Part shown: one piece after another, positions 34,216 to 42,548 of the stretch | How positions within the stretch are numbered: position 1 is the first letter of the stretch | Layout of the letters: each line of letters begins with the position of its first letter | NCBI GenBank assembly: GCA_020853795.1 | Contig: JADYYF010000062.1 | Span: 1 to 51,024, forward strand | DNA: 51,024 bases | Origin: Candidatus Zixiibacteriota bacterium | Lineage (GTDB): Bacteria; Zixibacteria; MSB-5A5; CAIYYT01 | Direction of reading: 5' to 3' | Position numbers and translations under genes: made by a program | Notes under the pieces: model-generated | What the model was told of the DNA's origin: nothing | The model's input: only the letters and a program-made list of their open reading frames with translations | Databases searched by the model: none

Positions 34216-35919
34216 TTAGAGACAAAGCGCCGGTGCTGGACCGCCCGCGAAAATGAAATTGATCAGGTATACCGCATCCGAAATCGACAGCGAGCCGCTG
34301 CAATCCGCATCGCCCGATGAAGTCGGAGCCGGCGGAGTCCCGCCCGAGAAAATGTAATTGATCATGTAGACCGGGTCCGACACGGTGATCTTGCCGTTGC
34401 CGTCAGCGTCGCCAGGCATGAACGCGGGGGCATAGGAGTAGTGCAGCGCTGCCCAGGCATTGACAATTCCCCAGCCATAGTTGTTGTCTGGTGTGGCCGA
34501 CTGCGAGGCCGTCATCATCAAGGCTTCCCGCACCTGCATGTTCGTCCAGGTCGGATGACCGCCCCAGACGATCGCCGCTACTCCGGCCGTCAGCGGACAG
34601 GAGAACGACGTGCCGCTCGAGAACGTGTAGGACGCATCGCCGCCCGACGAAGCCACCGACACTGACGATCCCTGAGCGCAGACTTCCGGCTTGATCCGGC
34701 CGTCGGCGGTCGGACCGCGCGAGGAAAACGAGACAATCGCACCCGAAGAACTAACTGCGCCCACGGTCACAATACTATCGGCATCCGCCGGTGCCCCGAG
34801 GGTTGAGGCGCTTGGCCCGGAATTGCCGGCCGAGTTCACAACTAATATGCCGTTGGCAGCGGCAATATCCGCCGCGACCGTTGTCACGCAGGTGTTGCCG
34901 TCATAATCGGGAGCAGTGTACCAGTCGGTGTAGCCGAGGGAAGAGGACACGATGTCGGTGCCGATGGAATCAACCCACTCGATCGCTGCGACCCAGTTGT
35001 ACTCCTCCTGAATCGTCTCATCGCGCACGTCTTCAGTCTTGCACAAAATGAACGAAGCTTCGTACGCCGGGCCGTAGTGGACGCCCGGGTTCTCGCCGCC
35101 GGAGGTCGACCAGGTTGAGGTTCCGTGGCTCCAGGCGGAGGACCAGTCGGCGGCCTCGTTGGCGACGTTGCCGTCGTTGTAAACAAAGTCCCATTCCGCG
35201 AGGACGCGCCCGTCGAGATAGGCATTCGCGAAGGAATTGTGCGTCTTGCGGAAGCCGGTATCAAACATCGAAATAATCATGCCCTGGCCGGCATAGCCGG
35301 AATCGTGGCACACCGGAACATTGATCTGCGCCAACTGGGTCAGAGAATTTCCGTACGACAGCGCGTGTGTGCCCAACGCCTGTTTCTCCACCGGGGCATC
35401 GCCTTTGAGCGGTTCTTCCGCCGGCAACGAACGTTTCATCGCCACGGCCGGCTCGATCGATGCGACGAATTCGGCGGTGGCGAGGCTGCCCAGGCGATAT
35501 GGTTGGATCTCGATCGCCGCAGCGTTCAACCACTTGGAAGTGCGCAAGACACGCGCTCCCTGCTGGGTCAGTTGGTCAACATAGCGCGCGTAAACCGGCA
35601 AATCGGTGAACTTCACGTCGGAGACGCCATGCTTAAGGCGGCGCGCCTTGGCTCGCTCGGTCATGCCGGCATCAACAAGCTGCGCGGCTTGCTGAAGTTG
35701 TGCCTTGTTGAATATCCCCTTGTCTGTGAAGTAGACCCAGACCTTGACCAGACCGTCAGTTTGGTGGTTCGCCAGGTATTGAACTGCCCGGTCGGTGATC
35801 ACGGCGGCGCGCTTGGCGCGCACCAGCGTCGGATCCTCGGCTTCGGGTCGAACTTTAGCAACGGCCATGGATATTGCCAGCAGCGATAACGCGGCGATCC
35901 AAAGGCGGAAATTGAGCAT
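34216..35919 (-). CDS. Secreted subtilisin-family (S8) protease with dockerin-like tail
   Basis: 567 residues, ATG 35919 with GAGGTG upstream. Signal peptide to about residue 21 (LAISMAVA). Residues about 25-190 look like an inhibitor/propeptide region rich in Lys and Arg. The S8 domain follows at about 200-490 with the triad D220 in MFDTG, H265 in SHGTS and S438 in SGTSFSCP, plus oxyanion Asn in NSAGNSG. The tail has two EF-hand dockerin loops DADGNGKITVSD and DADCSGSLSISD, ending AGGPAPALCL. An extracellular protease sharing its tail with two other proteins of the window, so probably delivered by the same route. Own promoter and terminator. Confidence 0.93.
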   Translation of the reverse strand: MLNFRLWIAALSLLAISMAVAKVRPEAEDPTLVRAKRAAVITDRAVQYLANHQTDGLVKVWVYFTDKGIFNKAQLQQAAQLVDAGMTERAKARRLKHGVSDVKFTDLPVYARYVDQLTQQGARVLRTSKWLNAAAIEIQPYRLGSLATAEFVASIEPAVAMKRSLPAEEPLKGDAPVEKQALGTHALSYGNSLTQLAQINVPVCHDSGYAGQGMIISMFDTGFRKTHNSFANAYLDGRVLAEWDFVYNDGNVANEAADWSSAWSHGTSTWSTSGGENPGVHYGPAYEASFILCKTEDVRDETIQEEYNWVAAIEWVDSIGTDIVSSSLGYTDWYTAPDYDGNTCVTTVAADIAAANGILVVNSAGNSGPSASTLGAPADADSIVTVGAVSSSGAIVSFSSRGPTADGRIKPEVCAQGSSVSVASSGGDASYTFSSGTSFSCPLTAGVAAIVWGGHPTWTNMQVREALMMTASQSATPDNNYGWGIVNAWAALHYSYAPAFMPGDADGNGKITVSDPVYMINYIFSGGTPPAPTSSGDADCSGSLSISDAVYLINFIFAGGPAPALCL

Positions 35920-35966
35920 GCTGCACCTCGTGCGTGGTAGTGAATCGAAGTAACTAACGCTACGTC

Positions 35967-35995
35967 AAGATATTAACGAAGCCTCGTTATGTCAA
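35967..35995 (-). promoter_or_regulatory. Promoter of the subtilase gene with palindrome in the spacer
   Basis: Minus strand: TTGACA (35990-35995), 17-nt spacer, TATCTT (35967-35972). The spacer is almost wholly the dyad TAACGA-AGCC-TCGTTA (35974-35989), and a second palindrome TCAACGTTGA (35992-36001) overlaps the -35. Likely regulated. Confidence 0.75.
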
Positions 35996-36255
35996 CGTTG
36001 AACTCGCCCATTTGCTCAATGTATCGGCACATTTCACTCCGGCGCAAGCTCGGCATGGCAACCGGGAGTGACTCGTCATCGAGTTAAACACAGTCGATCG
36101 TAGTGTTGTTTCGCGCGCACAACGCTGTCCAGTATTGCCGCCATCCCATACTCTGGAGACTCAGCTTCATAGTTTTGCGCACGGCCGGCATCAGCGTGAT
36201 CGCGACCGAGGCGCCTAACCCGCCATCGGCCTTCAGCTTTCGCCCGCCCAACGGT
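35996..36255. other. Intergenic region with possible enhancer site
   Basis: No convincing gene is seen between the subtilase promoter and the pseudopilin promoter. It contains an imperfect inverted repeat AGTGTTGT (36102-36109) / ACAACGCT (36119-36126), about 150 nt before the sigma54-type promoter, and a small ACTCG/CGAGT dyad at 36071-36084. Confidence 0.4.
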
Positions 36256-36272
36256 TTGGCAACGCAATTGCA
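36256..36272 (+). promoter_or_regulatory. Sigma54-type promoter of the pseudopilin gene
   Basis: TTGGCA-ACGCAA-TTGCA matches the -24/-12 consensus YTGGCACG-N4-TTGCW at 12 of 14 informative bases, with the required 10 nt between GG and GC. The predicted start near 36283 leaves about 30 nt of leader before ATG 36314. Confidence 0.7.
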
Positions 36273-36313
36273 GAGACATTTGCCGGTTACTATACGAACG
36301 GAGTAGAGAAACG

Positions 36314-36808
36314 ATGACCAGAATCAAGTCTCATAGCGGCATGTCAATGATGGAGATGATGATTGTCGTCGTCATCATCGGGCTGCTGGCGGCGATCGCC
36401 GTACCGAATTTCGGCGGCGCCATCAAGAAGATGAAATTCGACAATGTTGGTCGGGAAATGTTGAGCTCGTTGCGCTATGCCCGCGCGGCCGCGATCGGCA
36501 CGCAGCGCCCGCACGGTGTGTTCTTCGACGCCGATAGCCGCAAGGTCTTGGTGTTCGTCGACCTGGTCAGTCCGGAACTCGGTACCTATGAAATGGGCGA
36601 TTCAGTCGTCAAGACGGACACGATCCAGGTGCCCCTGAGCTCGATGAACAGCACGTTCGCAAATTCAACAGTGATCTTCAATCCCGACGGCACGGCCTCG
36701 CAGAGCGGCGATATCCTCTGTTACGGCGCCTCCGGTTACTCAAGCTCTTCATTCTCAGTCTCTTTGGTGGCGGGATCCGGGCGCGCCCGTCTCGAACGCT
36801 ACGATTAG
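36314..36808 (+). CDS. Type IV pseudopilin, GspH/FimT-like
   Basis: 164 residues. A short basic leader MTRIKSHSG is followed by the prepilin cleavage site G9|MSMMEMMIVVVIIGLLAAIAVP-type helix, with Glu at +5 of the mature chain. The rest has the minor-pilin pattern REMLSSLRYARAAAIGTQR and FNPDGTAS seen in GspH/FimT proteins. It would be cleaved by a prepilin peptidase (not in this window) and inserted near the pilus tip or act in priming. It stands 211 nt before pilM and has its own promoter. Confidence 0.9.
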   Translation: MTRIKSHSGMSMMEMMIVVVIIGLLAAIAVPNFGGAIKKMKFDNVGREMLSSLRYARAAAIGTQRPHGVFFDADSRKVLVFVDLVSPELGTYEMGDSVVKTDTIQVPLSSMNSTFANSTVIFNPDGTASQSGDILCYGASGYSSSSFSVSLVAGSGRARLERYD

Positions 36809-37019
36809 CCTTTGCTTCACTTTAGTACAGGGCCGCGTCAACACCTCGGCGCGGCCCCATCCCGCTGTAAAGAAATTTAGCACCCTCGCTAATTTTTTCC
36901 GAAGCGCTCGACGATAATAAAACAGAGTTAAAGGACTTAACAGGATCCGGTATTGCGGGGACGCCACGGTCTCCCTTTGCGATGAAGAAATTAGCGACTT
37001 TTAACAGATAAGGTACGAT
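36809..37019. other. Spacer before pilM
   Basis: Contains a GC-rich hairpin (GGGCCGCG ... CGCGGCCC, 36831-36857 region) without T tract and a dyad GTTAA-AGGAC-TTAAC (36927-36941). No clear sigma70 promoter and no gene seen. Confidence 0.35.
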
Positions 37020-38069
37020 ATGTTGTTTGGCAAAGGCAGCAAGACGGTCGTCGGCCTGGATATTGGCGCGTCGTCCATCAAGTGCGTCAAGCTCGAGCGC
37101 CGCAGTGGTACCTACGCGCTTCTGGCCATGGAGACCCGTGATCTTCCGCCGGAAGCGATTGTTTCGGATGAGGTCAAGGACCGCGACACCGTGATCTTCA
37201 ACATCCAGTCGGTCATCGATATGGTCGACCCGCGCGCGCGCGACGTCGTCGTGTCGGTCTCCGGTCACGGCGTCATCACCGACAAATTCACACTCGACCG
37301 CAAGACCGGTCCGGAAGCCGAGCAGGCGATCCTGTTCGAAGCCGAACAGCGGGCGCCCTATGATCTCGACGATGTCACGATGGACTACCATGTCCTCAGC
37401 GTCGACGAGGTCAATAACAAGATGGACGTACTGCTGGTGGCGGCCCGCAACGACTTCCTCAAACAATACCTCGATCTGCTGGTGGATGCTAACCTGCGGC
37501 CGGTGCTGGTCGATACCGACGCCTTTGCCGTGCTCAATGCCTACGAGATCAACTACGATATTCACCCCGAGCGCGTCACGGCGCTGGTCAACATCGGCTA
37601 CGACAACACCAACGTCGTCTTCATCAAGGACGGCATCTATCATTCGACCCGCGACGTCGCCGCCGGCGGGCGCATCATCTTCGACACGATCCAGAAGGAA
37701 TTCCGCCTGAATCAGGAATTGACGATGAAGGCGATCAAGGGGGAAATGGAAGCTTCGATCGATCAGGATATGCTCAAGGCGACGATCATCACCTCGGCGG
37801 AAGAACTGATTTCCGGCCTGGAAGTCGCGTTCTCGTACTTCCGGTCGTTGGCGAAAGTTGACAAGATCGACTGGGTGGTGCTGTCGGGCGGCGGCGCGTT
37901 GATGCCGCACCTGCCGGAATTCCTGCAGTCGAAGCTGAATATCCCGATCGAGATCGCCAACCCGCTGCGCAACATCGAATACGATCCCGACATCTTTACC
38001 AATGTCCAGCCGGAGCGAATTGCACCCCTGCTGGCGGTGCCGATTGGACTGGCAGCAAGGAAGGTATAG
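37020..38069 (+). CDS. pilM: Type IV pilus assembly ATPase-like protein PilM
   Basis: 349-residue actin-like cytoplasmic protein of the pilus alignment complex. It opens VVGLDIGASSIKCVKLE (phosphate-1 loop), has ILFEAEQRAPYDLDDVTMDYHVL, the nucleotide-binding NIGYDNTNVVFIKDG and VVLSGGGALMPHL. ATG 37020 follows AAGG. It binds the N-terminus of PilN made by the next gene, 5 nt downstream. Confidence 0.95.
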   Translation: MLFGKGSKTVVGLDIGASSIKCVKLERRSGTYALLAMETRDLPPEAIVSDEVKDRDTVIFNIQSVIDMVDPRARDVVVSVSGHGVITDKFTLDRKTGPEAEQAILFEAEQRAPYDLDDVTMDYHVLSVDEVNNKMDVLLVAARNDFLKQYLDLLVDANLRPVLVDTDAFAVLNAYEINYDIHPERVTALVNIGYDNTNVVFIKDGIYHSTRDVAAGGRIIFDTIQKEFRLNQELTMKAIKGEMEASIDQDMLKATIITSAEELISGLEVAFSYFRSLAKVDKIDWVVLSGGGALMPHLPEFLQSKLNIPIEIANPLRNIEYDPDIFTNVQPERIAPLLAVPIGLAARKV

Positions 38070-38074
38070 ATACT

Positions 38075-38863
38075 ATGCTGGAAATCAATCTACTCCCCAA
38101 AGAATACCGCCGGCGCAGCAATGTGCTCAACTTCGACAAGAAGTTCATGTACGTCGGCGTCGCCGCGGCCGCGGTCGTGGTCGCCCTCGGCGGCATCAGC
38201 TTCTACCAGACGCACCAGGTCAGCCGGCTGGAAAAGCTGATCCAGAAGGCGCGCATCGAAGAAGGCCGCTACAAGAAGGACATCGCGATTATCGACGCGT
38301 TGACCGAAGTCAAAGGCAAGATTCTCGCGCGCGTGTCGGCGATCGAAAAGCTCGACCAGCGCCGCGACTTCTATATCCGGCTGATGGAAGACCTGAACAG
38401 CCGCATTCCGGAATTCCTCTGGATGACCGGCTTCCAGGAAACGCCACCCAGCATCGGCGCGGTGTCGCCGCAGCAGCCCGGCAAGAGCGCGCCACCGTCC
38501 AGCGGCACCGCCAAGACGCCGCCGCCGGCCGCCGGAACCCCGCCGGCGCTGGAAGGTCCGGCCGTGGGCACCGCCGAGATCGACGGCTACGCCCACAGCC
38601 TGAACGCCATCGGCTCCTTCATCATCGGGCTGATGAAATCCGATTTCTTTGACAACATCAAATTGAGCCGTGCGGTCGCCGAAGACGTCGGCGATGTCAC
38701 GGCCTACAACTTCAAGATCACCTGTAGTCTGAATTATGATGCTGACCGCGCGCGCGACGAGTTCGAGGACGGCTCCGATGACGATCTCAACTTATCGTCG
38801 ACCGCCGGGCACGAAGACGACGTCTACGATTTCGATTATACCGCGGATTACAGGGAACAGTAA
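38075..38863 (+). CDS. pilN: Type IV pilus inner-membrane protein PilN, with Pro-rich insert and acidic tail
   Basis: 262 residues. The PilM-binding motif EINLLPKEYRR is at the N-terminus, one membrane helix lies at about 24-44, followed by a periplasmic coiled coil (about 48-100) and the ferredoxin-like fold. A Pro/Ser/Ala-rich insert (about 130-165, PQQPGKSAPPSSGTAK...) splits the fold, and a strongly acidic tail (about 225-262) follows it; both are unlike standard PilN, which is about 180-200 residues. It links PilM to PilO across the inner membrane. Confidence 0.92.
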   Translation: MLEINLLPKEYRRRSNVLNFDKKFMYVGVAAAAVVVALGGISFYQTHQVSRLEKLIQKARIEEGRYKKDIAIIDALTEVKGKILARVSAIEKLDQRRDFYIRLMEDLNSRIPEFLWMTGFQETPPSIGAVSPQQPGKSAPPSSGTAKTPPPAAGTPPALEGPAVGTAEIDGYAHSLNAIGSFIIGLMKSDFFDNIKLSRAVAEDVGDVTAYNFKITCSLNYDADRARDEFEDGSDDDLNLSSTAGHEDDVYDFDYTADYREQ

Positions 38864-38892
38864 GGATTTTGGCAAGCGAGCCGGAGGCATAG

Positions 38893-39537
38893 ATGGATTT
38901 CAAAGACCCGAAAACACAAAAGCTGCTCCTGGTAGCGCTGGTGTTCATACTGGCGATCTACTTCTGGCACTCGAAGGTGTTCGAGCCCGCGAGCGAGCGG
39001 CTCAGTGCCCAGCGCGCCAGCTACGAGCAGGTGATGACCAATCTCAAAACGATTGAACTCAAGGCCAAATCGCTGGCGGGACTGCGCAAAGAATATGAGA
39101 AGCTGCTCGACCGTTACCAGGCGATCGAACAACTGCTGCCGGAAGAAGAGCAGGTGCCCGACTTCCTGCTGCAACTGCATTCCGCCTCGATGGTCGCGCA
39201 GGCCAAGATCGGCGAAGTGACGCCGCAAATGGCCAGCAGCGAGTCGTTCTACAACACGTCGGAATACGGCGTCAAGTTCATCGGCACCTACCATGAACTG
39301 GGACGATTCCTCGCCGCCGTCGCCAATTTCCCGTTTATCACCAACGTCTCGCGTCTGACGCTGAAGGGACTGCCTCCGGAAGTTGCCTCCCAGAAGACGG
39401 CCGACCGCAAGAAGGGTGATTACGACACGCGCACGCTGGAAGCCAACTTCTTCCTCTCGACCTACTTCGTGAAGCCGGAAGAGAAGCTGAAAGGCGTGCA
39501 GTTTGAAGGAGAGGAGCCGGGCAATGTTACGAACTAA
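38893..39537 (+). CDS. pilO: Type IV pilus inner-membrane protein PilO
   Basis: 214 residues. ATG 38893 lies after GCCGGAGGC. One N-terminal membrane helix (about 10-27), a coiled coil (LSAQRASYEQVMTNLKTIELKAK...), then the periplasmic fold with LLPEEEQVPDFLLQLHSAS and VKFIGTYHELGRFLAAVANFP, the PilO signature. Partner of PilN. The next start codon lies inside its last codons. Confidence 0.93.
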   Translation: MDFKDPKTQKLLLVALVFILAIYFWHSKVFEPASERLSAQRASYEQVMTNLKTIELKAKSLAGLRKEYEKLLDRYQAIEQLLPEEEQVPDFLLQLHSASMVAQAKIGEVTPQMASSESFYNTSEYGVKFIGTYHELGRFLAAVANFPFITNVSRLTLKGLPPEVASQKTADRKKGDYDTRTLEANFFLSTYFVKPEEKLKGVQFEGEEPGNVTN

Positions 39538-41179
39538 GCTTCTGCTGCTGCTGACGATCATCCTGGTCGCCGCGCCGCTCTCGGCTTACGCGACCGTCCA
39601 GGTCACGAATCTCCAGATGGTGAAGAGCGGCCAGTTTACCGAGCTCACCATCGCCTGCAGCGATAAGTGCGACTTCACGCACCAAATTGTCGAGCAGGCC
39701 GCCAATAAGCCTTACCGCATCGTGGTTGATATCAAGGATGCCATCCACGGCTTGCCGCAGCACGCGTTTGCGAACCTGCCGGGCGCGACGATCAAGCAGA
39801 TCCGCACCAGCCAGTTCTCAACCGAGCCGGAGAAGATCGTCCGGATCGTGGTTGATGCCGCGGCGACCGTGACCTACAAGGTCAAGGCCGGCGACAACGG
39901 CGTCACGCTGATGATCAACACGCCGAACGATCAGGATTTTGCCGCCTGGTCGGCGGTGCCGGGCGCCGCTCCGGTGGTGGCCAGCTCGCAGCCGGCCGCA
40001 CCGAAACCGATGCCGGCGATTGAAGGCAATGAAGCCAACGCCCCCAAGGTCGACCGGAGCGATCCGGCCAAGCAGAACCTGCAGTTGGCCGGCAAGCCGA
40101 TCGACGAAGGCAAGCTCCTGAATAAAAAACCGACCAATTCGAGTACCAACCAGACGCCGCCGACCGCCGGCACTTCGACTCCGCCGCCGACCGTCACCGG
40201 CGATCCGGCATTGCTCGAAACGATCTATGGCGCCAGTCCGTCCGATTCGAAGCAAACTACTCCGGCGACGACGACCAAGCCGGCGCCCGCGCCCGCGACG
40301 ACTGCAGCGCAACCCAAGTCGGAACCGGCCAAGGTGGTGGATTCGGCGGTGATCCCGCAGCTCAACAAGCCGGGCACGCAGCCGGCGGCGACTCCGAGCG
40401 AGTCGATCAAGCCGCCAACCAGCCAGAAAACGGCGCTGCCGGATGTGAAGGTGAATCCGAAACCGAAGTTTGCCGAGAACCAGCCGCCCGCTGCCGGCAC
40501 CGTCGGCACGGCGCTGAACCACACCCCAAACGAGACTGAGGCGGAATCCGCGCCGGAAGTCGCGCAGGATGACGCGAACGCCGCCGTGAAGTCGAAGAGC
40601 GAAGCCGTGCGCGAAAAGTATCAAGCGCAGCGCGACAAGAGCGCCGGCGACGAGGGCGCAGCCGAGACGTCTGAACTCGCGCAGAACACCGACACCCCGG
40701 CGTCGCTCAATAAGATCGACCGCATCCGCCTGAAATACAAACGCGGAATCAAGTTCGTGCAAAACGAAGCGGACGAACAGCGGCAGGCGGAGGAATTGAT
40801 GGAAGTCCCGACCGAGGAATACGCGGAAGCGCCGCAGGTCGGCCCCTACAACGAATTCCTGCCCGAACGTGAGATCGTCGTCTACAACACCGGCGGCCGT
40901 CTCGATCCGTTCGAGCCTCTAATCGAGGACGCCCAGAAGAGCGCCGGTTACGACCGCATCCCCGATGTCGAGTCGCTGCGCCTGGTCGGCGTGCTCCTTG
41001 ATAAACGTTCCAGTCGCGCGCTGTTCGAGGATGCCAACGGCTACTCCTACATCCTGCAGACTGGTGATCGCGTGAAGAACGGTTTTGTGCTGTCGATTAC
41101 GGAAGACCGCGTGGTCTTCCAGATTCGCCAGTACGGCTGGAACCGTCAGGTCGCCTTGGATCTGGAAGACAGTCAATAA
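39524..41179 (+). CDS. AMIN-domain / PilP-like hybrid pilus protein
   Basis: 551 residues; ATG 39524 (GGAGAGGAG upstream) overlaps the pilO end by 14 nt. Signal peptide MLRTKLLLLLTIILVAAPLSAYA. Residues about 25-135 form an AMIN domain (TELTIACSDKCDFTHQIV, YRIVVDIKDA), normally the peptidoglycan-binding N-terminus of PilQ. A long Pro/Thr/Ala-rich linker (about 145-330) and a charged region follow. The last 120 residues look like PilP (GGRLDPFEPLIED, LRLVGVLLDKRSSRALFEDANG, GDRVKNG). No lipobox. It would bridge PilNO to the secretin and anchor to the wall. A single polypeptide combining both is unusual. Confidence 0.85.
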   Translation: MLRTKLLLLLTIILVAAPLSAYATVQVTNLQMVKSGQFTELTIACSDKCDFTHQIVEQAANKPYRIVVDIKDAIHGLPQHAFANLPGATIKQIRTSQFSTEPEKIVRIVVDAAATVTYKVKAGDNGVTLMINTPNDQDFAAWSAVPGAAPVVASSQPAAPKPMPAIEGNEANAPKVDRSDPAKQNLQLAGKPIDEGKLLNKKPTNSSTNQTPPTAGTSTPPPTVTGDPALLETIYGASPSDSKQTTPATTTKPAPAPATTAAQPKSEPAKVVDSAVIPQLNKPGTQPAATPSESIKPPTSQKTALPDVKVNPKPKFAENQPPAAGTVGTALNHTPNETEAESAPEVAQDDANAAVKSKSEAVREKYQAQRDKSAGDEGAAETSELAQNTDTPASLNKIDRIRLKYKRGIKFVQNEADEQRQAEELMEVPTEEYAEAPQVGPYNEFLPEREIVVYNTGGRLDPFEPLIEDAQKSAGYDRIPDVESLRLVGVLLDKRSSRALFEDANGYSYILQTGDRVKNGFVLSITEDRVVFQIRQYGWNRQVALDLEDSQ

Positions 41180-41198
41180 TCAATAGAGAGAGGGACCA

Positions 41199-42497
41199 AT
41201 GTTAGGGAAAAAGCTCGATTGCCTGATAGCGATTGTCCTGCTCGCGCTCGCCCTGGCCGTTGCCGGTCAGCCCGCGCTGGCGCAGGATGATCCGTCGGCG
41301 CCGATCAAAAACCTCAGCTTCCAAAACGCCGACATTCGCACCGTCATCGGTTTCCTCGCCGATTACGGCCAGGTGAATATCGTGACGACTCCGGAAGTGC
41401 AGGGCAACGTGACGTTCAGCCTGAAGCGCGTGACGTGGCGCGAGGCGCTCGACATTCTCTGCAAGACCTACGGCCTCACCGTCGATGAAACCGCCAAGTT
41501 CATCCGCGTCGTGCCGACCAAGACCTATCTCGACGAAGTCGCCACCCTCGAAAAGCACAACGCCGAGAAGGAAAAACTCACCGAACTCAACACCTCGGTG
41601 ATGAAGATCGACAATGCCGCCGCGGAAGACCTGCAGAAGACCGTCACCCCGCTGTTGTCGGAGCGCGGCAAGGTGCAGATCGACAAGCGCACCAATAACC
41701 TGATCGTCCGCGACGTGCCGTCGAACGTCACCAAGATCTCCAAGCTGGTCAGCGATCTTGATTATGCCACCAAGCAGATCCGGATCTCGACCCAGATGGT
41801 CGAAGTCTCGACCTCGAAGCTGCAAGAGTACGGCATCGACATCACGTCGACCGGCTTCAAGCGCACTTCCTCCGGCAAGGAGTACACGCAGGAATCGAGT
41901 CAGTTGCTCGACCGCGTCGCCAATCCGGCCGGCAACTTCACCTTCTCGACCATTCAGGATGGCTGGGATCTGAAGGCGACGATTTCGGCGCTGGTTTCCG
42001 ACGGTCACGGCAAAATCGTGGCGCACCCGGAAATCACCACGGTCGACAACAAGGAAGCCAAGATCCAGATGGGTCAGAAGATTCCGATCAAGCAGTTCGA
42101 CCAGGCCGGCAACGTGGTCATCACGTTTGAAGAAATCGGCACGCTGCTGCGCGTCACCCCGCACATCACCGAGGAGAACAAGATCCTCATGGCGTTGCGG
42201 CCGGAACGCAGCTCGTACCAGTTTGACGCGAATGGCGTCATCATCAATACCAGCAATGCTGAAACCAACGTCGTCGTCGAAAACGGCCAAACGGCCGTCA
42301 TCGGCGGTCTGACGACGCAGGATGTGATTAACGACGTTTCCGGTATCCCGGTTTTGAAAGACATTCCGTTACTCGGAGCACTGTTCCGTTACGAACGCAA
42401 GAAAGTCGAGAACCGTGACCTGGTGATCTTTGTAACTCCGACCGTTGTCGAGGGCAGCCTGGCCGGCACGCCGCCCGACAGCGATCGTGGCAATTAA
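41199..42497 (+). CDS. pilQ: Type IV pilus secretin PilQ, short form without AMIN
   Basis: 432 residues, with signal peptide to ALAQ (about 29). It has an STN/N0 domain (NLSFQNADIRTVIGFLADYG), one N1-type domain (TSVMKIDNAAAEDLQKTV...DKRTNNLIVRDVP), and the secretin core with the closing NRDLVIFVTPTVV. Full proteobacterial PilQ is about 700 residues because of AMIN domains, absent here but present in the preceding gene. It forms the outer-membrane pore for the pilus. Confidence 0.95.
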   Translation: MLGKKLDCLIAIVLLALALAVAGQPALAQDDPSAPIKNLSFQNADIRTVIGFLADYGQVNIVTTPEVQGNVTFSLKRVTWREALDILCKTYGLTVDETAKFIRVVPTKTYLDEVATLEKHNAEKEKLTELNTSVMKIDNAAAEDLQKTVTPLLSERGKVQIDKRTNNLIVRDVPSNVTKISKLVSDLDYATKQIRISTQMVEVSTSKLQEYGIDITSTGFKRTSSGKEYTQESSQLLDRVANPAGNFTFSTIQDGWDLKATISALVSDGHGKIVAHPEITTVDNKEAKIQMGQKIPIKQFDQAGNVVITFEEIGTLLRVTPHITEENKILMALRPERSSYQFDANGVIINTSNAETNVVVENGQTAVIGGLTTQDVINDVSGIPVLKDIPLLGALFRYERKKVENRDLVIFVTPTVVEGSLAGTPPDSDRGN

Positions 42498-42548
42498 CTC
42501 GGGCGAGATTAAGCTCAGGACTTTAACAGCCTTAAGGAGATGATCGCA

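Noticed and set aside
36940-37000. GGGGACGCCACGGTC upstream of pilM recalled the c-di-GMP-I riboswitch core.
   Set aside because: The conserved GCAAAGCC segment, the first GCAAACC strand and a tetraloop stem are missing.
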